Shown: positions 6,836-15,402 of the stretch, piece by piece
How the letters are laid out: every line of letters starts with the position of its first letter
Numbering within the stretch: position 1 is the first letter of the stretch
Source: an uncultured Collinsella sp.
Lineage (GTDB): Bacteria > Actinomycetota > Coriobacteriia > Coriobacteriales > Coriobacteriaceae
Assembly (NCBI GenBank): GCA_900768265.1
Contig: CAAGCF010000040.1
Location: forward strand, 60,127-124,126
Direction: 5' to 3'
Length of the DNA stretch: 64,000 nt
Notes under the pieces: model-generated
Told to the model about the DNA's origin: nothing
Seen by the model: the letters and a program-made list of their open reading frames with translations, nothing else
Databases searched by the model: none
Translations under genes and position numbers: made by a program

Positions 6836-9259
6836 GTGAACCTTCTCGACCTGATGATTAAGGTCGGCCTCAAGGACGAGGCCAGTGGCAAGGCCGAGGG
6901 TGTGGCCTCGAAGGTCGTGGGCACGCTGGGAAGTGCAGGCACGGCAGCGGCTAAGGCTATCGGCGTTGGCGTCGCCGCCGTTGGGGCAGGCGTCGCCGCC
7001 ATCGGCGTGGCGAGCACGCAGGCTTACGCCGCGTACGAGCAGAACGTCGGCGGCATCCAGAAGATTTTCGGCAACATGGGCAAGTCGCTCGACGAGTACG
7101 CCGCGCTCACGGGGCAGACCGTCGAGCAGTGCTCTGGCAAGTGGCAGCAGCTCGAGCAGGCGCAGACCACGGTGCTCGCAAACGCCGACGCAGCCTACAA
7201 GACGGCCGGCATTAGCGCCAACCAATACATGGAACAGGTGACGGGCTTCTCGGCCTCGCTCGTTTCCTCACTGGGCGGCGACACGGTAAAGGCCGCGAAG
7301 TACGCCAACACGGCCATGGTCGACATGAGCGACAACGCGAACACCTTCGGCACGGCGATGGAGGACCTCCAGAACGCGTACCAGGGCTTTGCGAAACAAA
7401 ACTACACGATGTTGGACAACCTCAAGCTGGGGTATGGCGGAACCAAGGAGGAGATGCAGCGCCTCGTCAAGGACGCGCACGCCGTCAACTCCGCCGTGGA
7501 CGAGTCGAGTCTCTCATTCGACAACATCGTGCTCGCCATCCACACGATGCAGGAGCAGATGAACATCGCTGGCACGACCTCGCGCGAGGCGGCAACCACC
7601 ATCGAGGGCAGCGTCAACATGATGAAGGCCGCGTGGGAGAACTGGCTGACCGAGCTGGGCAAGGACGACGCCGATATGGGCAAGCTCACCGAGGAGCTGG
7701 TCGAGTCGGTCGAGACGGCGGCTTCGAACGTCATCCCGCGCGTTGCGACCATCGTCGGCACGGCGCTGTCGCAGCTGCCGGGCCTTGTCACGTCGGTCGG
7801 GCCCGTGCTCGGTCAGGCGTTCGTCAGCATCTTCACGCAGGCACTCGACAGCGCGGCGGCAGCCGTGCCCGGGCCCATGGGCGACATCCTCTCCGCCGTG
7901 TCGGGCGGCGTGGACGAGATCGGCGAGCGCTTCAAGGGCCTGCGCGAGATCTGGTCGGTTGGTGACAACCCGCTCGAGTCTCTGCACCTCGCCATGGTCT
8001 ACGGCCTGACGCTGCTCGAAGGCGACCTGTCCACGCTGCAGGAGAACATCACCTCATCGCTGCCCGGCATCGCCGAGGGCTTCGCCGACGTGGGCGGCGA
8101 GGTCGTTCCCAGGCTCGCCGAGGGAATCGAGATGGGGCTGTCGTTCCTCTCCGAGACGGCGGCGTCGCTCATGACATCGCTCGGCGGCTACCTGTCTGAG
8201 AACCTGCCCTCCATCACGGAGAGCGGCCTGCAGATTCTCACCGGCCTCTCCGAGTCCATAGCCGAGAACGCGGGCGTTCTGGCAGAGGGCGCGGCGAACC
8301 TCATCGTCGGCTTGGCGCAGGGCATAGCCGACAGCCTGCCGACGCTCATCGAGCAGGCCCCGGTCATCGTGCAGAACCTCGCCAGCGCGATCAACGACAA
8401 CGCGCCGATACTGCTCGGTGCCGGCATCCAGGCAATTGTGACGCTGGCACTTGGCATCGTGCAGGCGATACCGACGCTCATCGCCAACATCCCGGCCATC
8501 TTCTCGGCTTTCGTCTCGGCTTGGTCGGCGCTCGACTGGCTGAGCCTAGGCAGGAACGCCATCACGTTCCTGGGCAACGGTATCACCGGCATGGCCGGCT
8601 TCGTCAGCACGTGCGGCACCAACATCGTGTCCGCTATCCGCGGCGCAATCCAGAACCTGCCGTCCACCCTGGCGAGCATCGGCCGCAGCGGAATCAGCAG
8701 CCTCGGCTCAGCCATCCGCGGCGCGGTCGGCTTCGTGACCTCGGCGGCCTCGAGTGTCGGCAGTTCCATCATGGGCGCCCTGTCTTCCATCCCGGGCCGC
8801 GTGGCCTCCATCGGCTCGCAGATCGTGCAGGGCATCGCAAACGGAATCAGCGGCGCGGCTGGCGTGGTCGTGAGCAAGATTACCGGCGTGGTTGGCGGCG
8901 CCATCGACGCGGCCAAGAACCTGCTGGGTATCCACTCCCCCTCGCGCGTGTTCCGCAAGATTTTCGGCTACGTCATGGAGGGCGCGGCCCTCGGCATCGA
9001 CGACACGGCGGAGGAGCCGGTGAAGTCCATGAGGTCGGCGGTGCGCAACGTCGAGAAGGCCGCCGTGTTCGGTGTGAGCGTTACCGGCGGCGGAGCATAC
9101 GGGGCGACCGCCAGCGGAGCCGCGGGCATCGCGGGCGGCGGCAACGTTTACAACCTCTACCTCGACGGCGACCTGCTGGGCGTCGACGGGCGCGTGGCCT
9201 CCGCCTTCAGGAGCTTCGTCGCGGCGGTGGAGCAGAGCATGGCGATGGGGGTCGCGTAG
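6836..9259 (+). CDS. Tail tape measure protein
   Basis: The 807-residue protein is the longest of the prophage and lies right after the frameshifted chaperone. It has an N-terminal Ala/Gly-rich amphipathic region, a conserved segment around residues 60-250 (GGIQKIFGNMGKSLDEYA; SDNANTFGTAMEDLQNAYQG), then hydrophobic repeats of helices with Gly spacing (about 330-700). These are hallmarks of tape measure proteins, which set tail length and help DNA entry. The GTG start directly follows the previous stop codon. C-terminal residues contain HSPSRVFRKIFGYVMEGAALG, also typical. Confidence 0.9.
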   Translation: MNLLDLMIKVGLKDEASGKAEGVASKVVGTLGSAGTAAAKAIGVGVAAVGAGVAAIGVASTQAYAAYEQNVGGIQKIFGNMGKSLDEYAALTGQTVEQCSGKWQQLEQAQTTVLANADAAYKTAGISANQYMEQVTGFSASLVSSLGGDTVKAAKYANTAMVDMSDNANTFGTAMEDLQNAYQGFAKQNYTMLDNLKLGYGGTKEEMQRLVKDAHAVNSAVDESSLSFDNIVLAIHTMQEQMNIAGTTSREAATTIEGSVNMMKAAWENWLTELGKDDADMGKLTEELVESVETAASNVIPRVATIVGTALSQLPGLVTSVGPVLGQAFVSIFTQALDSAAAAVPGPMGDILSAVSGGVDEIGERFKGLREIWSVGDNPLESLHLAMVYGLTLLEGDLSTLQENITSSLPGIAEGFADVGGEVVPRLAEGIEMGLSFLSETAASLMTSLGGYLSENLPSITESGLQILTGLSESIAENAGVLAEGAANLIVGLAQGIADSLPTLIEQAPVIVQNLASAINDNAPILLGAGIQAIVTLALGIVQAIPTLIANIPAIFSAFVSAWSALDWLSLGRNAITFLGNGITGMAGFVSTCGTNIVSAIRGAIQNLPSTLASIGRSGISSLGSAIRGAVGFVTSAASSVGSSIMGALSSIPGRVASIGSQIVQGIANGISGAAGVVVSKITGVVGGAIDAAKNLLGIHSPSRVFRKIFGYVMEGAALGIDDTAEEPVKSMRSAVRNVEKAAVFGVSVTGGGAYGATASGAAGIAGGGNVYNLYLDGDLLGVDGRVASAFRSFVAAVEQSMAMGVA

Positions 9260-9260
9260 T

Positions 9261-11447
9261 ATGGCGCAGGGAAACTGGGTTCAAGGCGGCAGTGGCTATA
9301 GAAAGTACTGCTGGTGCGCGTACGTGGACGTTGCTGAGGTCGAGCGCACGGACACCACCGTGACCTACCGCGTCACGCACGGCTACGGCACGCGCTACGC
9401 CATCGACTGCTACGCAAACGGCAGCTCGTCGGCGGGCGGCTCGTGGAACGGCTCGGTCTACTCGACGAACAACTCCGGCTGGGTATGGGTGCAGTGCACG
9501 TCGCGCGACGTCGAGCTCGCGCGCGGCAACGGCAAGGCCTACGACCACACCTTCACGGGCCAGATTAACGTCACGGGCGGCTTCGGCAACGGAACGTCCA
9601 ACGCCTCCAATACCGTCACGGTCCCGTGCCGCGCCTACAGCACGCCTCACCCGCCGAAGAACATCAGGGCGGAGCGCCTGAGCGACACCAGCGCGAAGGT
9701 CAGCTGGGACACCGATTACACGGACAGGGCCGGCGCCTACCCTTGGGATACCGTGACCGTCGGCGTGGCGAAGAACGGCCCGGGGAAGTTCACCGACGTC
9801 GGCACCGTGGGCTGGGATACCACGAGCCACACCTATAACGGCCTCGAGCCGGGCTGTATGTACATCTTCTCGGCCAAGGCGACGGGCCCCGGCGGCACGT
9901 CGGACTACGGCGTGAGCGCGCCGGCGATCTACACCACGCCGACGGCGCTCGGCATGCTCGAGGCAGTCAAGGCGGAGGCGGCGAAGGTCGTGCTCAAGGG
10001 GCACGACGCACCGGCCTTCGTCGACAGCTGGGAGTTCCAGCTCACGACCGACGGTAGAAAGACGTGGGTCGATGCGGACGTGAACGCCTCATGGGAGGAC
10101 GAGGAGGCACCGGCGGGTACGGTGCGCTACCGCGCCCGCGCGGTCAAGAGCGGCCTCAAGGGACCGTGGACCGAGTCAAACGAGGTCACGACAATATGCC
10201 CGCCGCTCGCACCGTTCATCAGGGGCGTCAGGGCGGCTTACGCCACAGGTTCGACCGCGACGCTCGAATGGGTGCCCAACCATCCGGACGGCTCGGCGCA
10301 GACCTCAGCCGAGGTGCAGGTCACGACGCCGACGGGTCCCACCACCACGACGGTCGATGGCCCGGGTACGAGCCTGAAGCTGCCGACCGGCACCAAGGGC
10401 CTCTACTCCGTGCGCGTGCGCACCAAGGGCCTCGACGAGGACTGGGGCGCATGGTCGAGCGCGGCGGCATATACCGTGGCGGATGCGCCCCAGGCATTCT
10501 TCACCGATCCGGCTGCGGACGGGGCGACCCTGCGCGCGGTGCCGCATGCCTTCACGTGGAAGGTGGCCGACGAGACGGGCGTCAGCCGACAGTACCTGTC
10601 TTTGTGCGACATCAGGGGCAACCTCCTGTGGAGCGGGACTGTGGACAAGGACGCGCGCTCCTTTGGCCTCGGCTACGCACAGCACGCCTTCGTAAACTTC
10701 ACGCCGTACAGGGTCATGCTCACGGTCACGGCCGGCTCGTCGCTATCGGTCACCGTCTCGAGAACTTTCCGGACCGATTGGGCACCGCCAGCCAAACCGT
10801 CGCTCAACATCTTCGTCGACGAGAGGTTGGGATGCCAGCTGTCGGTATTCCCAGGCAAGGCCGACAGTGACGACACGCCCGAGACGTCCCACTTCACCGT
10901 GTCGCGCGTCCTGCCTGACGGCTCGACCCTGCAGCTCGGCTCGCACCTTGCGGCAGGCGAGGGCGCGAGCGACCCGCTGCCTCCGCTCAACAGCGAGTTC
11001 GAGTACGTCGCGGTTGCCTACGCCGCGACAGGCGTGAGCACAGCGACGAGGGTCAAAACGACCGTGGCGAGCCGCGAGGTGGCTCTCAACTGGGGAGCCG
11101 GCGCTGAGAGGTCGTGGCTCGGGCGCTATCTCAAGAAGGGCTCGAGCCGTAAGGTGACACACGGATACAAGATGCTGCACTTCGCCGACGGCGGGGAAGG
11201 GCTGCCCGTCTCGTACGGCATCAACGAACGGGACGTCAAGGACAGCATGGACTTCCTGCTGCTCGACGAGGAGGACTACAAGTCATTCCTCGAGGTCATG
11301 AACATGGCGGGGCGCTTCTGGGTGCGCGATCTCTACGGCGAGCGATTCCGCGCCCGCCTCAGCTGTAGCGTGAAGCGTTCCGACAGCGCGTGGGTGGCTT
11401 CGTGCGACCCGACGTGGGAGACGTGGGAGGAGCCCGCCAATGGCTGA
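9261..11447 (+). CDS. Distal tail protein with fibronectin III-like domains
   Basis: The 728-residue protein follows the tape measure. The first 130 residues are Gly/Ser/Tyr-rich and beta-structured. From about residue 130 onward there are successive fibronectin type III-like modules (PPKNIRAERLSDTSAKVSW; TTPTALGMLEAVKAEAAKVV; PLAPFIRGVRAAYATGSTATL). The last 130 residues (WLGRYLKKGSSRKVTHGYKM onward) resemble the distal-tail attachment core. Fibronectin-like modules in tail proteins are thought to bind cell surfaces loosely. It overlaps the next gene by eight bases. Confidence 0.75.
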   Translation: MAQGNWVQGGSGYRKYCWCAYVDVAEVERTDTTVTYRVTHGYGTRYAIDCYANGSSSAGGSWNGSVYSTNNSGWVWVQCTSRDVELARGNGKAYDHTFTGQINVTGGFGNGTSNASNTVTVPCRAYSTPHPPKNIRAERLSDTSAKVSWDTDYTDRAGAYPWDTVTVGVAKNGPGKFTDVGTVGWDTTSHTYNGLEPGCMYIFSAKATGPGGTSDYGVSAPAIYTTPTALGMLEAVKAEAAKVVLKGHDAPAFVDSWEFQLTTDGRKTWVDADVNASWEDEEAPAGTVRYRARAVKSGLKGPWTESNEVTTICPPLAPFIRGVRAAYATGSTATLEWVPNHPDGSAQTSAEVQVTTPTGPTTTTVDGPGTSLKLPTGTKGLYSVRVRTKGLDEDWGAWSSAAAYTVADAPQAFFTDPAADGATLRAVPHAFTWKVADETGVSRQYLSLCDIRGNLLWSGTVDKDARSFGLGYAQHAFVNFTPYRVMLTVTAGSSLSVTVSRTFRTDWAPPAKPSLNIFVDERLGCQLSVFPGKADSDDTPETSHFTVSRVLPDGSTLQLGSHLAAGEGASDPLPPLNSEFEYVAVAYAATGVSTATRVKTTVASREVALNWGAGAERSWLGRYLKKGSSRKVTHGYKMLHFADGGEGLPVSYGINERDVKDSMDFLLLDEEDYKSFLEVMNMAGRFWVRDLYGERFRARLSCSVKRSDSAWVASCDPTWETWEEPANG

Positions 11448-13005
11448 TAGCTGGATAAGGCCGTTCGACGCCTCCTACGACTTCGTGCGCGTATCACGTG
11501 AGACGGGGCTCGAACTCGACTTCGTACGCGACATCGAGAACGGCGGTTCCATCGAGCGCAATGCGAACACGGCGCTCTATGAGACTGCATCCCTGGACTT
11601 CGCTGACAAGTTCGACGTTGGCAACGACTTTCTGCGTGTGTACCTCAACGCCACCTTCACGGACGGCAGTAAGAGGCGCGAGTGCCTCGGAACATTCATG
11701 CCGCAGGTGGACTCGGTGAACATCGACGGCGCCTACCGCGAGGGCCAGATCAACGCCTACGGCCTCCTGAAGCTGCTCAAGGACGACGACTTCGACGGTC
11801 CCTACGTGATCGCCCAAGACAGCAATGCGGTGGAGGAGGCCGTCAAGATAGCCGAGTCGGTCGGCCTCACCGTCTACGCCGACAGCAGTAGCCTCCTGTT
11901 GGGCAGCAGCTGGGTGTTCGGCGTGGGCAAGAACAACGACGCCAAAACCAAGCTGGATGCCGTGAACCTGCTCCTTGAGGCGGCGGGGTTCCGCTCGGCC
12001 TCGACCGACCGCATGGGCAATGTGCTCTTCAGGCGCTACATCGAGCCCTCGGACATGCCCATCTCGGCCGAGTTCACCGAGGGCAGGGACGCGCGCTTCA
12101 TGTCGGACATGACCGAATCGACTAACCGCGCCGAGGTCTGCAACGTCGTGCACGTGGACTTCAGCACGCAGGACGCATCGGTGCGCGGCACGGCGGTGGA
12201 CGACTCGCCCGATTCAGACCTCTCGACCGTCTCGGTCGGTCGTCGCATCGTCAAGAGCTACAGCTACGACAGCCTGCCGGGCGTGGATACCGAGGACGCC
12301 AACCTTGTCGAGGGCGCCGCCAACGCCCTCATCGGCACCGGCAAGAAGTCGGATAAGAGCTTCAGGCAGAGCGATTCGCACGGCAGCATCCAGACCGTCT
12401 ACGTCCCCGACTCGCCGCAGGTGGGCGTGCTTTTCGGCATCAAGGTCGTCTCGAGTGGCGGGCGCGTCGGCTTCTGCCAGGACGAGGGACCGAGCGTCAA
12501 GAAGGATACGGACTACACGCAGAGTGTGTGGGTCAAGGGCACTAAAGGCGCGACGGGCATCATACAGTCTTTCTGGGACCAGGAGAGGGCACTTGGCCCG
12601 GTGACCAAGGGGTTCACCATGACTGGCGAGTGGCAGAAGGTCAGCTACACCTACCACGCCACGGAGAACCACAGCAAGGTCAGCTGGGGCTACTGCTACA
12701 TCGACGGCGGCGAGGCCATCTTCGTCGCCGACAAGGTCGAGGAGGGAGGCAACGCCACGCCTTGGCCGCAGGACGCCATGCAGGCGGCGGCGGACCGCAA
12801 GGCGGCGGAGCTGCTCGCCACCGAGCGCGCCGTGACGCGCACGGACGAGTTCAGGAGCGTGTATAAGCCCGTCGAGCCGTGCATGGCGGTGGCGATGAAC
12901 TACAGGACCGGCGGGGTTGTCGGCAAGCTGGCAATCCAGAAGCAGACGCTGACGCTCGACGCCGGCTGCGTCATAAAGCACACGGCGAGGAGGTACGAGC
13001 GATGA
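11440..13005 (+). CDS. Tail-tip/hub protein with an inserted carbohydrate-binding-like domain
   Basis: This 521-residue protein has a tail-hub-like N-terminal part (ASYDFVRVSRETGLELDF; LPGVDTEDANLVEGAANALI near 275-295) and a C-terminal part (ERAVTRTDEFRSVYKPVEP) typical of baseplate hub proteins. Between about residues 305 and 445 lies a beta-sandwich-like insert with Trp and Tyr-rich strands (DYTQSVWVKGT, MTGEWQKVSYTYHATEN, KVEEGGNATPWPQD) resembling CBM4/9-type jelly rolls. This could contact host glycans. Domain boundaries are estimates. Confidence 0.65.
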   Translation: MADSWIRPFDASYDFVRVSRETGLELDFVRDIENGGSIERNANTALYETASLDFADKFDVGNDFLRVYLNATFTDGSKRRECLGTFMPQVDSVNIDGAYREGQINAYGLLKLLKDDDFDGPYVIAQDSNAVEEAVKIAESVGLTVYADSSSLLLGSSWVFGVGKNNDAKTKLDAVNLLLEAAGFRSASTDRMGNVLFRRYIEPSDMPISAEFTEGRDARFMSDMTESTNRAEVCNVVHVDFSTQDASVRGTAVDDSPDSDLSTVSVGRRIVKSYSYDSLPGVDTEDANLVEGAANALIGTGKKSDKSFRQSDSHGSIQTVYVPDSPQVGVLFGIKVVSSGGRVGFCQDEGPSVKKDTDYTQSVWVKGTKGATGIIQSFWDQERALGPVTKGFTMTGEWQKVSYTYHATENHSKVSWGYCYIDGGEAIFVADKVEEGGNATPWPQDAMQAAADRKAAELLATERAVTRTDEFRSVYKPVEPCMAVAMNYRTGGVVGKLAIQKQTLTLDAGCVIKHTARRYER

Positions 13006-13259
13006 GCGATTCGGCAGCCGAGATCAAGGGCGCGGCGGCGCGGCTGGCGGCGGCGATGCCGTCGGGCGGCAAGCGGCTGACGATGGAGTTCGGCACGGTC
13101 GTGGGCGTCCACGACACGGCGCTCGACGTGATGCTGCACGGCGCGGTGGTGACGGTCCCGATGGTGCGCTCCTGCACGGGGTGCATCATCACCGACCGCG
13201 CCGTGATCCTGTCGCAGGGCCCGCTGGCCGTGTGCGTCGGCACGATGGCGGCGGTGTAG
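13002..13259 (+). CDS. Small phage protein between tail and lysis genes
   Basis: The 85-residue product starts at an ATG overlapping the previous stop codon. It has an N-terminal Ala-rich helix, then a beta-rich core (MEFGTVVGVHDTALDVMLHG; VTVPMVRSCTGCIITD) resembling small OB-like barrels of tail-tip proteins. The family is not recognised. Co-translation with the hub gene points to a tail role. Confidence 0.55.
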   Translation: MSDSAAEIKGAAARLAAAMPSGGKRLTMEFGTVVGVHDTALDVMLHGAVVTVPMVRSCTGCIITDRAVILSQGPLAVCVGTMAAV

Positions 13260-13281
13260 GCGGCGTTACGGAGGCCCGAAC

Positions 13282-13319
13282 CTGCAGTGTGGCGGGGAAT
13301 GGCCCCCACCACACTGCAG
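13282..13319 (+). repeat. Long perfect hairpin between tail and lysis genes
   Basis: Arms of 11 bp (CTGCAGTGTGG and CCACACTGCAG) are perfectly complementary and enclose a further GGGG/CCCC pairing. There is no T tract, so it is not a standard terminator. It lies 18 bases before the next gene and could stabilise or process the mRNA between structural and lysis genes. Confidence 0.6.
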
Positions 13320-13336
13320 AACGGAAGGGAGGCCGG

Positions 13337-13750
13337 ATGGAGGCACTCAAGCTCTTTGCGCCGTACGGGCCGGGGTGGCTCGGCGGCGTGCTGCTGGCGC
13401 TGATCGCCTTCTATTTTGGGAAGCAATTTCTTGCCGAGTACAAGGTCCAGAACGAGCGCAAGGCACACATCGACCTGAAGCGCGAGGAGCGTAAGCAAGC
13501 CGAGGTGGACGAGCGCGCGCAGCGAGACCGTGAGCGATCGCAGATGGAGGGGCGCATTGCCGCGCAGATGGAGCGCAGCAACACCTTGATTGAGGGGATG
13601 AAGACGCTCATGGAGTCGGTCGTCGCGTCAAATGACGTGTTGCACGCCGATTTGGTCCACAGCCAGGCGCGCAGCCAGGGGATGGCCGAGAAGGTCGACC
13701 ACATCTACGACCGCGTCGACCTCATGTACAACAAGGAGACAAACAGATAG
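13337..13750 (+). CDS. Membrane-anchored coiled-coil phage protein
   Basis: The 137-residue protein has one N-terminal membrane segment (GWLGGVLLALIAFYFG, residues about 12-28), followed by a long charged coiled coil rich in Arg, Glu and Gln. The ATG is preceded by GGGAGG. It sits directly before the holin. Topology recalls lysis-accessory proteins, but I do not recognise a family. Confidence 0.6.
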   Translation: MEALKLFAPYGPGWLGGVLLALIAFYFGKQFLAEYKVQNERKAHIDLKREERKQAEVDERAQRDRERSQMEGRIAAQMERSNTLIEGMKTLMESVVASNDVLHADLVHSQARSQGMAEKVDHIYDRVDLMYNKETNR

Positions 13751-13760
13751 GAGCAATCAA

Positions 13761-14066
13761 ATGACTGAGATTCAGGCCGGCCTCACCGTCGCCACGGTGC
13801 TCGTGGTGCCGTACATCGTGCAGGCCATCAAGACTAAGGCCATGACGGGCGGCGTCGCCCGCTGGACGGCCATCGCCGTCTCGGCGGGGTGCGGCGCCCT
13901 CACGGCCATGGCGGGAGGCGTGCCCACCGACCCCTCGGCGTTGGTGACGTCCATCTTCGCGTGTGTCGGCGGCGTGCAGGTGGCCTATGCCGCCTTCAAA
14001 TCCGTCGGCATCACGGACAAATGGCTCGACGCGCTGCTCGCGCTCGGCGACATTAAGGAGGACTAA
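13761..14066 (+). CDS. Holin
   Basis: The 101-residue protein has two or three hydrophobic segments (TVATVLVVPYIVQAI; WTAIAVSAGCGALTAMAGG; ALVTSIFACVGGVQVAYAAF) separated by short polar turns and a charged C-terminus (DALLALGDIKED). Size, topology and position directly before an amidase indicate a holin that permeabilises the membrane at lysis. It is preceded by AGGAG and followed two bases later by the endolysin start. Confidence 0.75.
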   Translation: MTEIQAGLTVATVLVVPYIVQAIKTKAMTGGVARWTAIAVSAGCGALTAMAGGVPTDPSALVTSIFACVGGVQVAYAAFKSVGITDKWLDALLALGDIKED

Positions 14067-14067
14067 C

Positions 14068-15141
14068 ATGGCAGATTTCGCGAACGTCCAACCGGACGAG
14101 TACAAGCTCCTCGGCTGCAACTTCTCGGCGGGACGACCCTTCGGCATCAAGGGCGTCACGATCCACCATATGGCGGGTGACCTCAATGCGGCCCAGTGCA
14201 ACAGCATCTGGGCCGCCAACGGCTGCTCTGCCCACTACTCGGTCGACTGCAACGGCTACATCGTGCAGCACGTCAACGACACCGACCGCGCTTACGCTTG
14301 CGGCGACGGCATCGGCACGGGCGGCGGCAACGACACGACCATCAGCATCGAGCACGCCAACAACGCCCGCGGCCCGTGGACCGTGCACGAGGCCGCCATC
14401 GAGAGCGGTGCGCACCTCGTGGCGGCGCTGTGCCTGTACTACGGGCTGGGCCGCCCGGCATGGATGGTGAACGTGTTCCCGCACAAGCACTGGTCGTCCA
14501 CGGCCTGCCCTGGCGAGCTGGCTGGCTCGCAGCGCGACCACTACATGCAGCGCGCTGTCGAGTGGTACGACGCGATGGTCGGCGGCACGCAGCCGTCTGC
14601 GCCGACTGTGCAGCCCGCGGCGACCCCCGCTGCGCCTTCGGCGTCGCAGGGCGCGCCGGGCGGTTTCCCTCGCTCCACTGGCGCCCGTGTTCCCGTACGC
14701 TACTCGCTGCACCTCAAGGGTGGCGGCTGGCTGGACGAGGTGACTGACTTCGGCGCCGGCGACGACGGCTTCGCGGGCTACCCGTGCCGACAGCATGACC
14801 TCCTTTGCGCCCGAGTTGATCGCGGTACGCTCAAGTATCAGGTCCACACCGTCGAGGATGGCTGGCTCGACTGGGTCGCCAAGGGCGACCGCAACGACAC
14901 CGTGAACGGCTGCGCCGGTATCGCCGGTCATACCATCGACGGCGTGCGCATGTACTACGTGACGCCGAGCGGCGAGGAGTACAAGCAGGCGTGGTACCGC
15001 TCCCAGACCGCTGCGCGCGCCGGATGGCTGAACACCGTGTGCGACGACGGCTCTACCTATAGCGGCGACGACTACGCCGGTATCTACGGCGAGCCGCTCG
15101 ACCGTCTGCAGGTCTGCGTCACCGACGGGGTGCCGTGGTAA
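14068..15141 (+). CDS. N-acetylmuramoyl-L-alanine amidase endolysin
   Basis: The 357-residue protein has an Amidase_2/PGRP-type catalytic domain in about residues 25-165. The probable zinc ligands are the first His pair in VTIHHMAGD and the His/Cys in HKHWSSTACPGE. A Pro/Ala linker (about 175-210) follows. The C-terminal third has three repeats containing GW (GGGWLDEV, DGWLDWV, AGWLNTV), resembling ChW-type cell-wall binding units. It cleaves the amide bond between muramic acid and the stem peptide. GGAGG lies six bases before the ATG. Confidence 0.88.
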   Translation: MADFANVQPDEYKLLGCNFSAGRPFGIKGVTIHHMAGDLNAAQCNSIWAANGCSAHYSVDCNGYIVQHVNDTDRAYACGDGIGTGGGNDTTISIEHANNARGPWTVHEAAIESGAHLVAALCLYYGLGRPAWMVNVFPHKHWSSTACPGELAGSQRDHYMQRAVEWYDAMVGGTQPSAPTVQPAATPAAPSASQGAPGGFPRSTGARVPVRYSLHLKGGGWLDEVTDFGAGDDGFAGYPCRQHDLLCARVDRGTLKYQVHTVEDGWLDWVAKGDRNDTVNGCAGIAGHTIDGVRMYYVTPSGEEYKQAWYRSQTAARAGWLNTVCDDGSTYSGDDYAGIYGEPLDRLQVCVTDGVPW

Positions 15142-15242
15142 TGGCTTTCGTCATGGGCGCGGCGCTCGGCGCGATTTTGGGCAGCTTCGTCACGGTTGTC
15201 GCGCTCGCCCTGATCTGGGGCGGGAGCGACCGCGGGCGATAA
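15141..15242 (+). CDS. Short transmembrane phage protein (DUF3789-like)
   Basis: The 33-residue product starts on the last base of the endolysin stop codon. It consists of one membrane segment (FVMGAALGAILGSFVTVVAL) followed by a short charged tail. Tiny single-helix proteins of this kind (DUF3789-like) often close lysis modules. Role unknown. Confidence 0.55.
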   Translation: MAFVMGAALGAILGSFVTVVALALIWGGSDRGR

Positions 15243-15247
15243 CAGCA

Positions 15248-15286
15248 AAAGGGGCCGTGGCGGTTCGTCGCCACGGCCCCTTTCTC
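15248..15286 (+). terminator. Strong terminator ending the phage late operon
   Basis: A 15-bp perfect stem (AAAGGGGCCGTGGCG with CGCCACGGCCCCTTT) has a six-base loop and ends in TTTCTC. It closes the late transcript and lies just before the host thiD gene on the opposite strand. Confidence 0.88.
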
Positions 15287-15324
15287 GTATCCCTCGAATA
15301 TCCCAAGTGGGCGCAAAACCCTAA

Positions 15325-15375
15325 GTACGGTCAGCGTGTTGCGGTACGTTCAGCGCGTTTTGCCTGATGGTCAGC
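15325..15375 (+). repeat. Short tandem direct repeats at the prophage-chromosome edge
   Basis: GTACGGTCAGCG (15,325) recurs as GTACGTTCAGCG (15,344), and a partial third unit with GGTCAGC lies at about 15,369. The first two copies are 19 bases apart. They sit in the 117-base gap between the last phage terminator and thiD, where an attachment site would be expected, so they may be integrase arm-type sites. This is unproven. Confidence 0.4.
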
Positions 15376-15402
15376 ATCATTAGCGAGCTGCGGCAAACTG
15401 TC

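Larger units (their letters stand above)
1..15290 (+). mobile_element. Late region of a siphovirus-type prophage (partial)
   Basis: About twenty tightly packed, same-strand genes follow the canonical late order of a long-tailed phage: MuF, scaffold, coat, connectors, tail tube, frameshifted chaperone, tape measure, tail tip, holin, amidase. Neighbouring genes overlap by a few bases or are separated by a ribosome binding site only. The 807-residue tape measure implies a long tail. No integrase, repressor, terminase or full portal is visible, so the element continues to the left. The right edge falls between the terminator ending near 15,286 and the host thiD gene ending at 15,403. The exact attachment site is not resolved. 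Confidence 0.9.

Noticed and set aside
8450..9060. Membrane protein genes suggested by hydrophobic stretches in the tape measure
   Set aside because: The stretches are in one uninterrupted frame and are typical of tape measure proteins.
15325..15375. CRISPR array from the repeated GTCAGC units
   Set aside because: Repeats are only about 12 bases, spaced 19-21 bases, three units at most, with no cas genes in the window.
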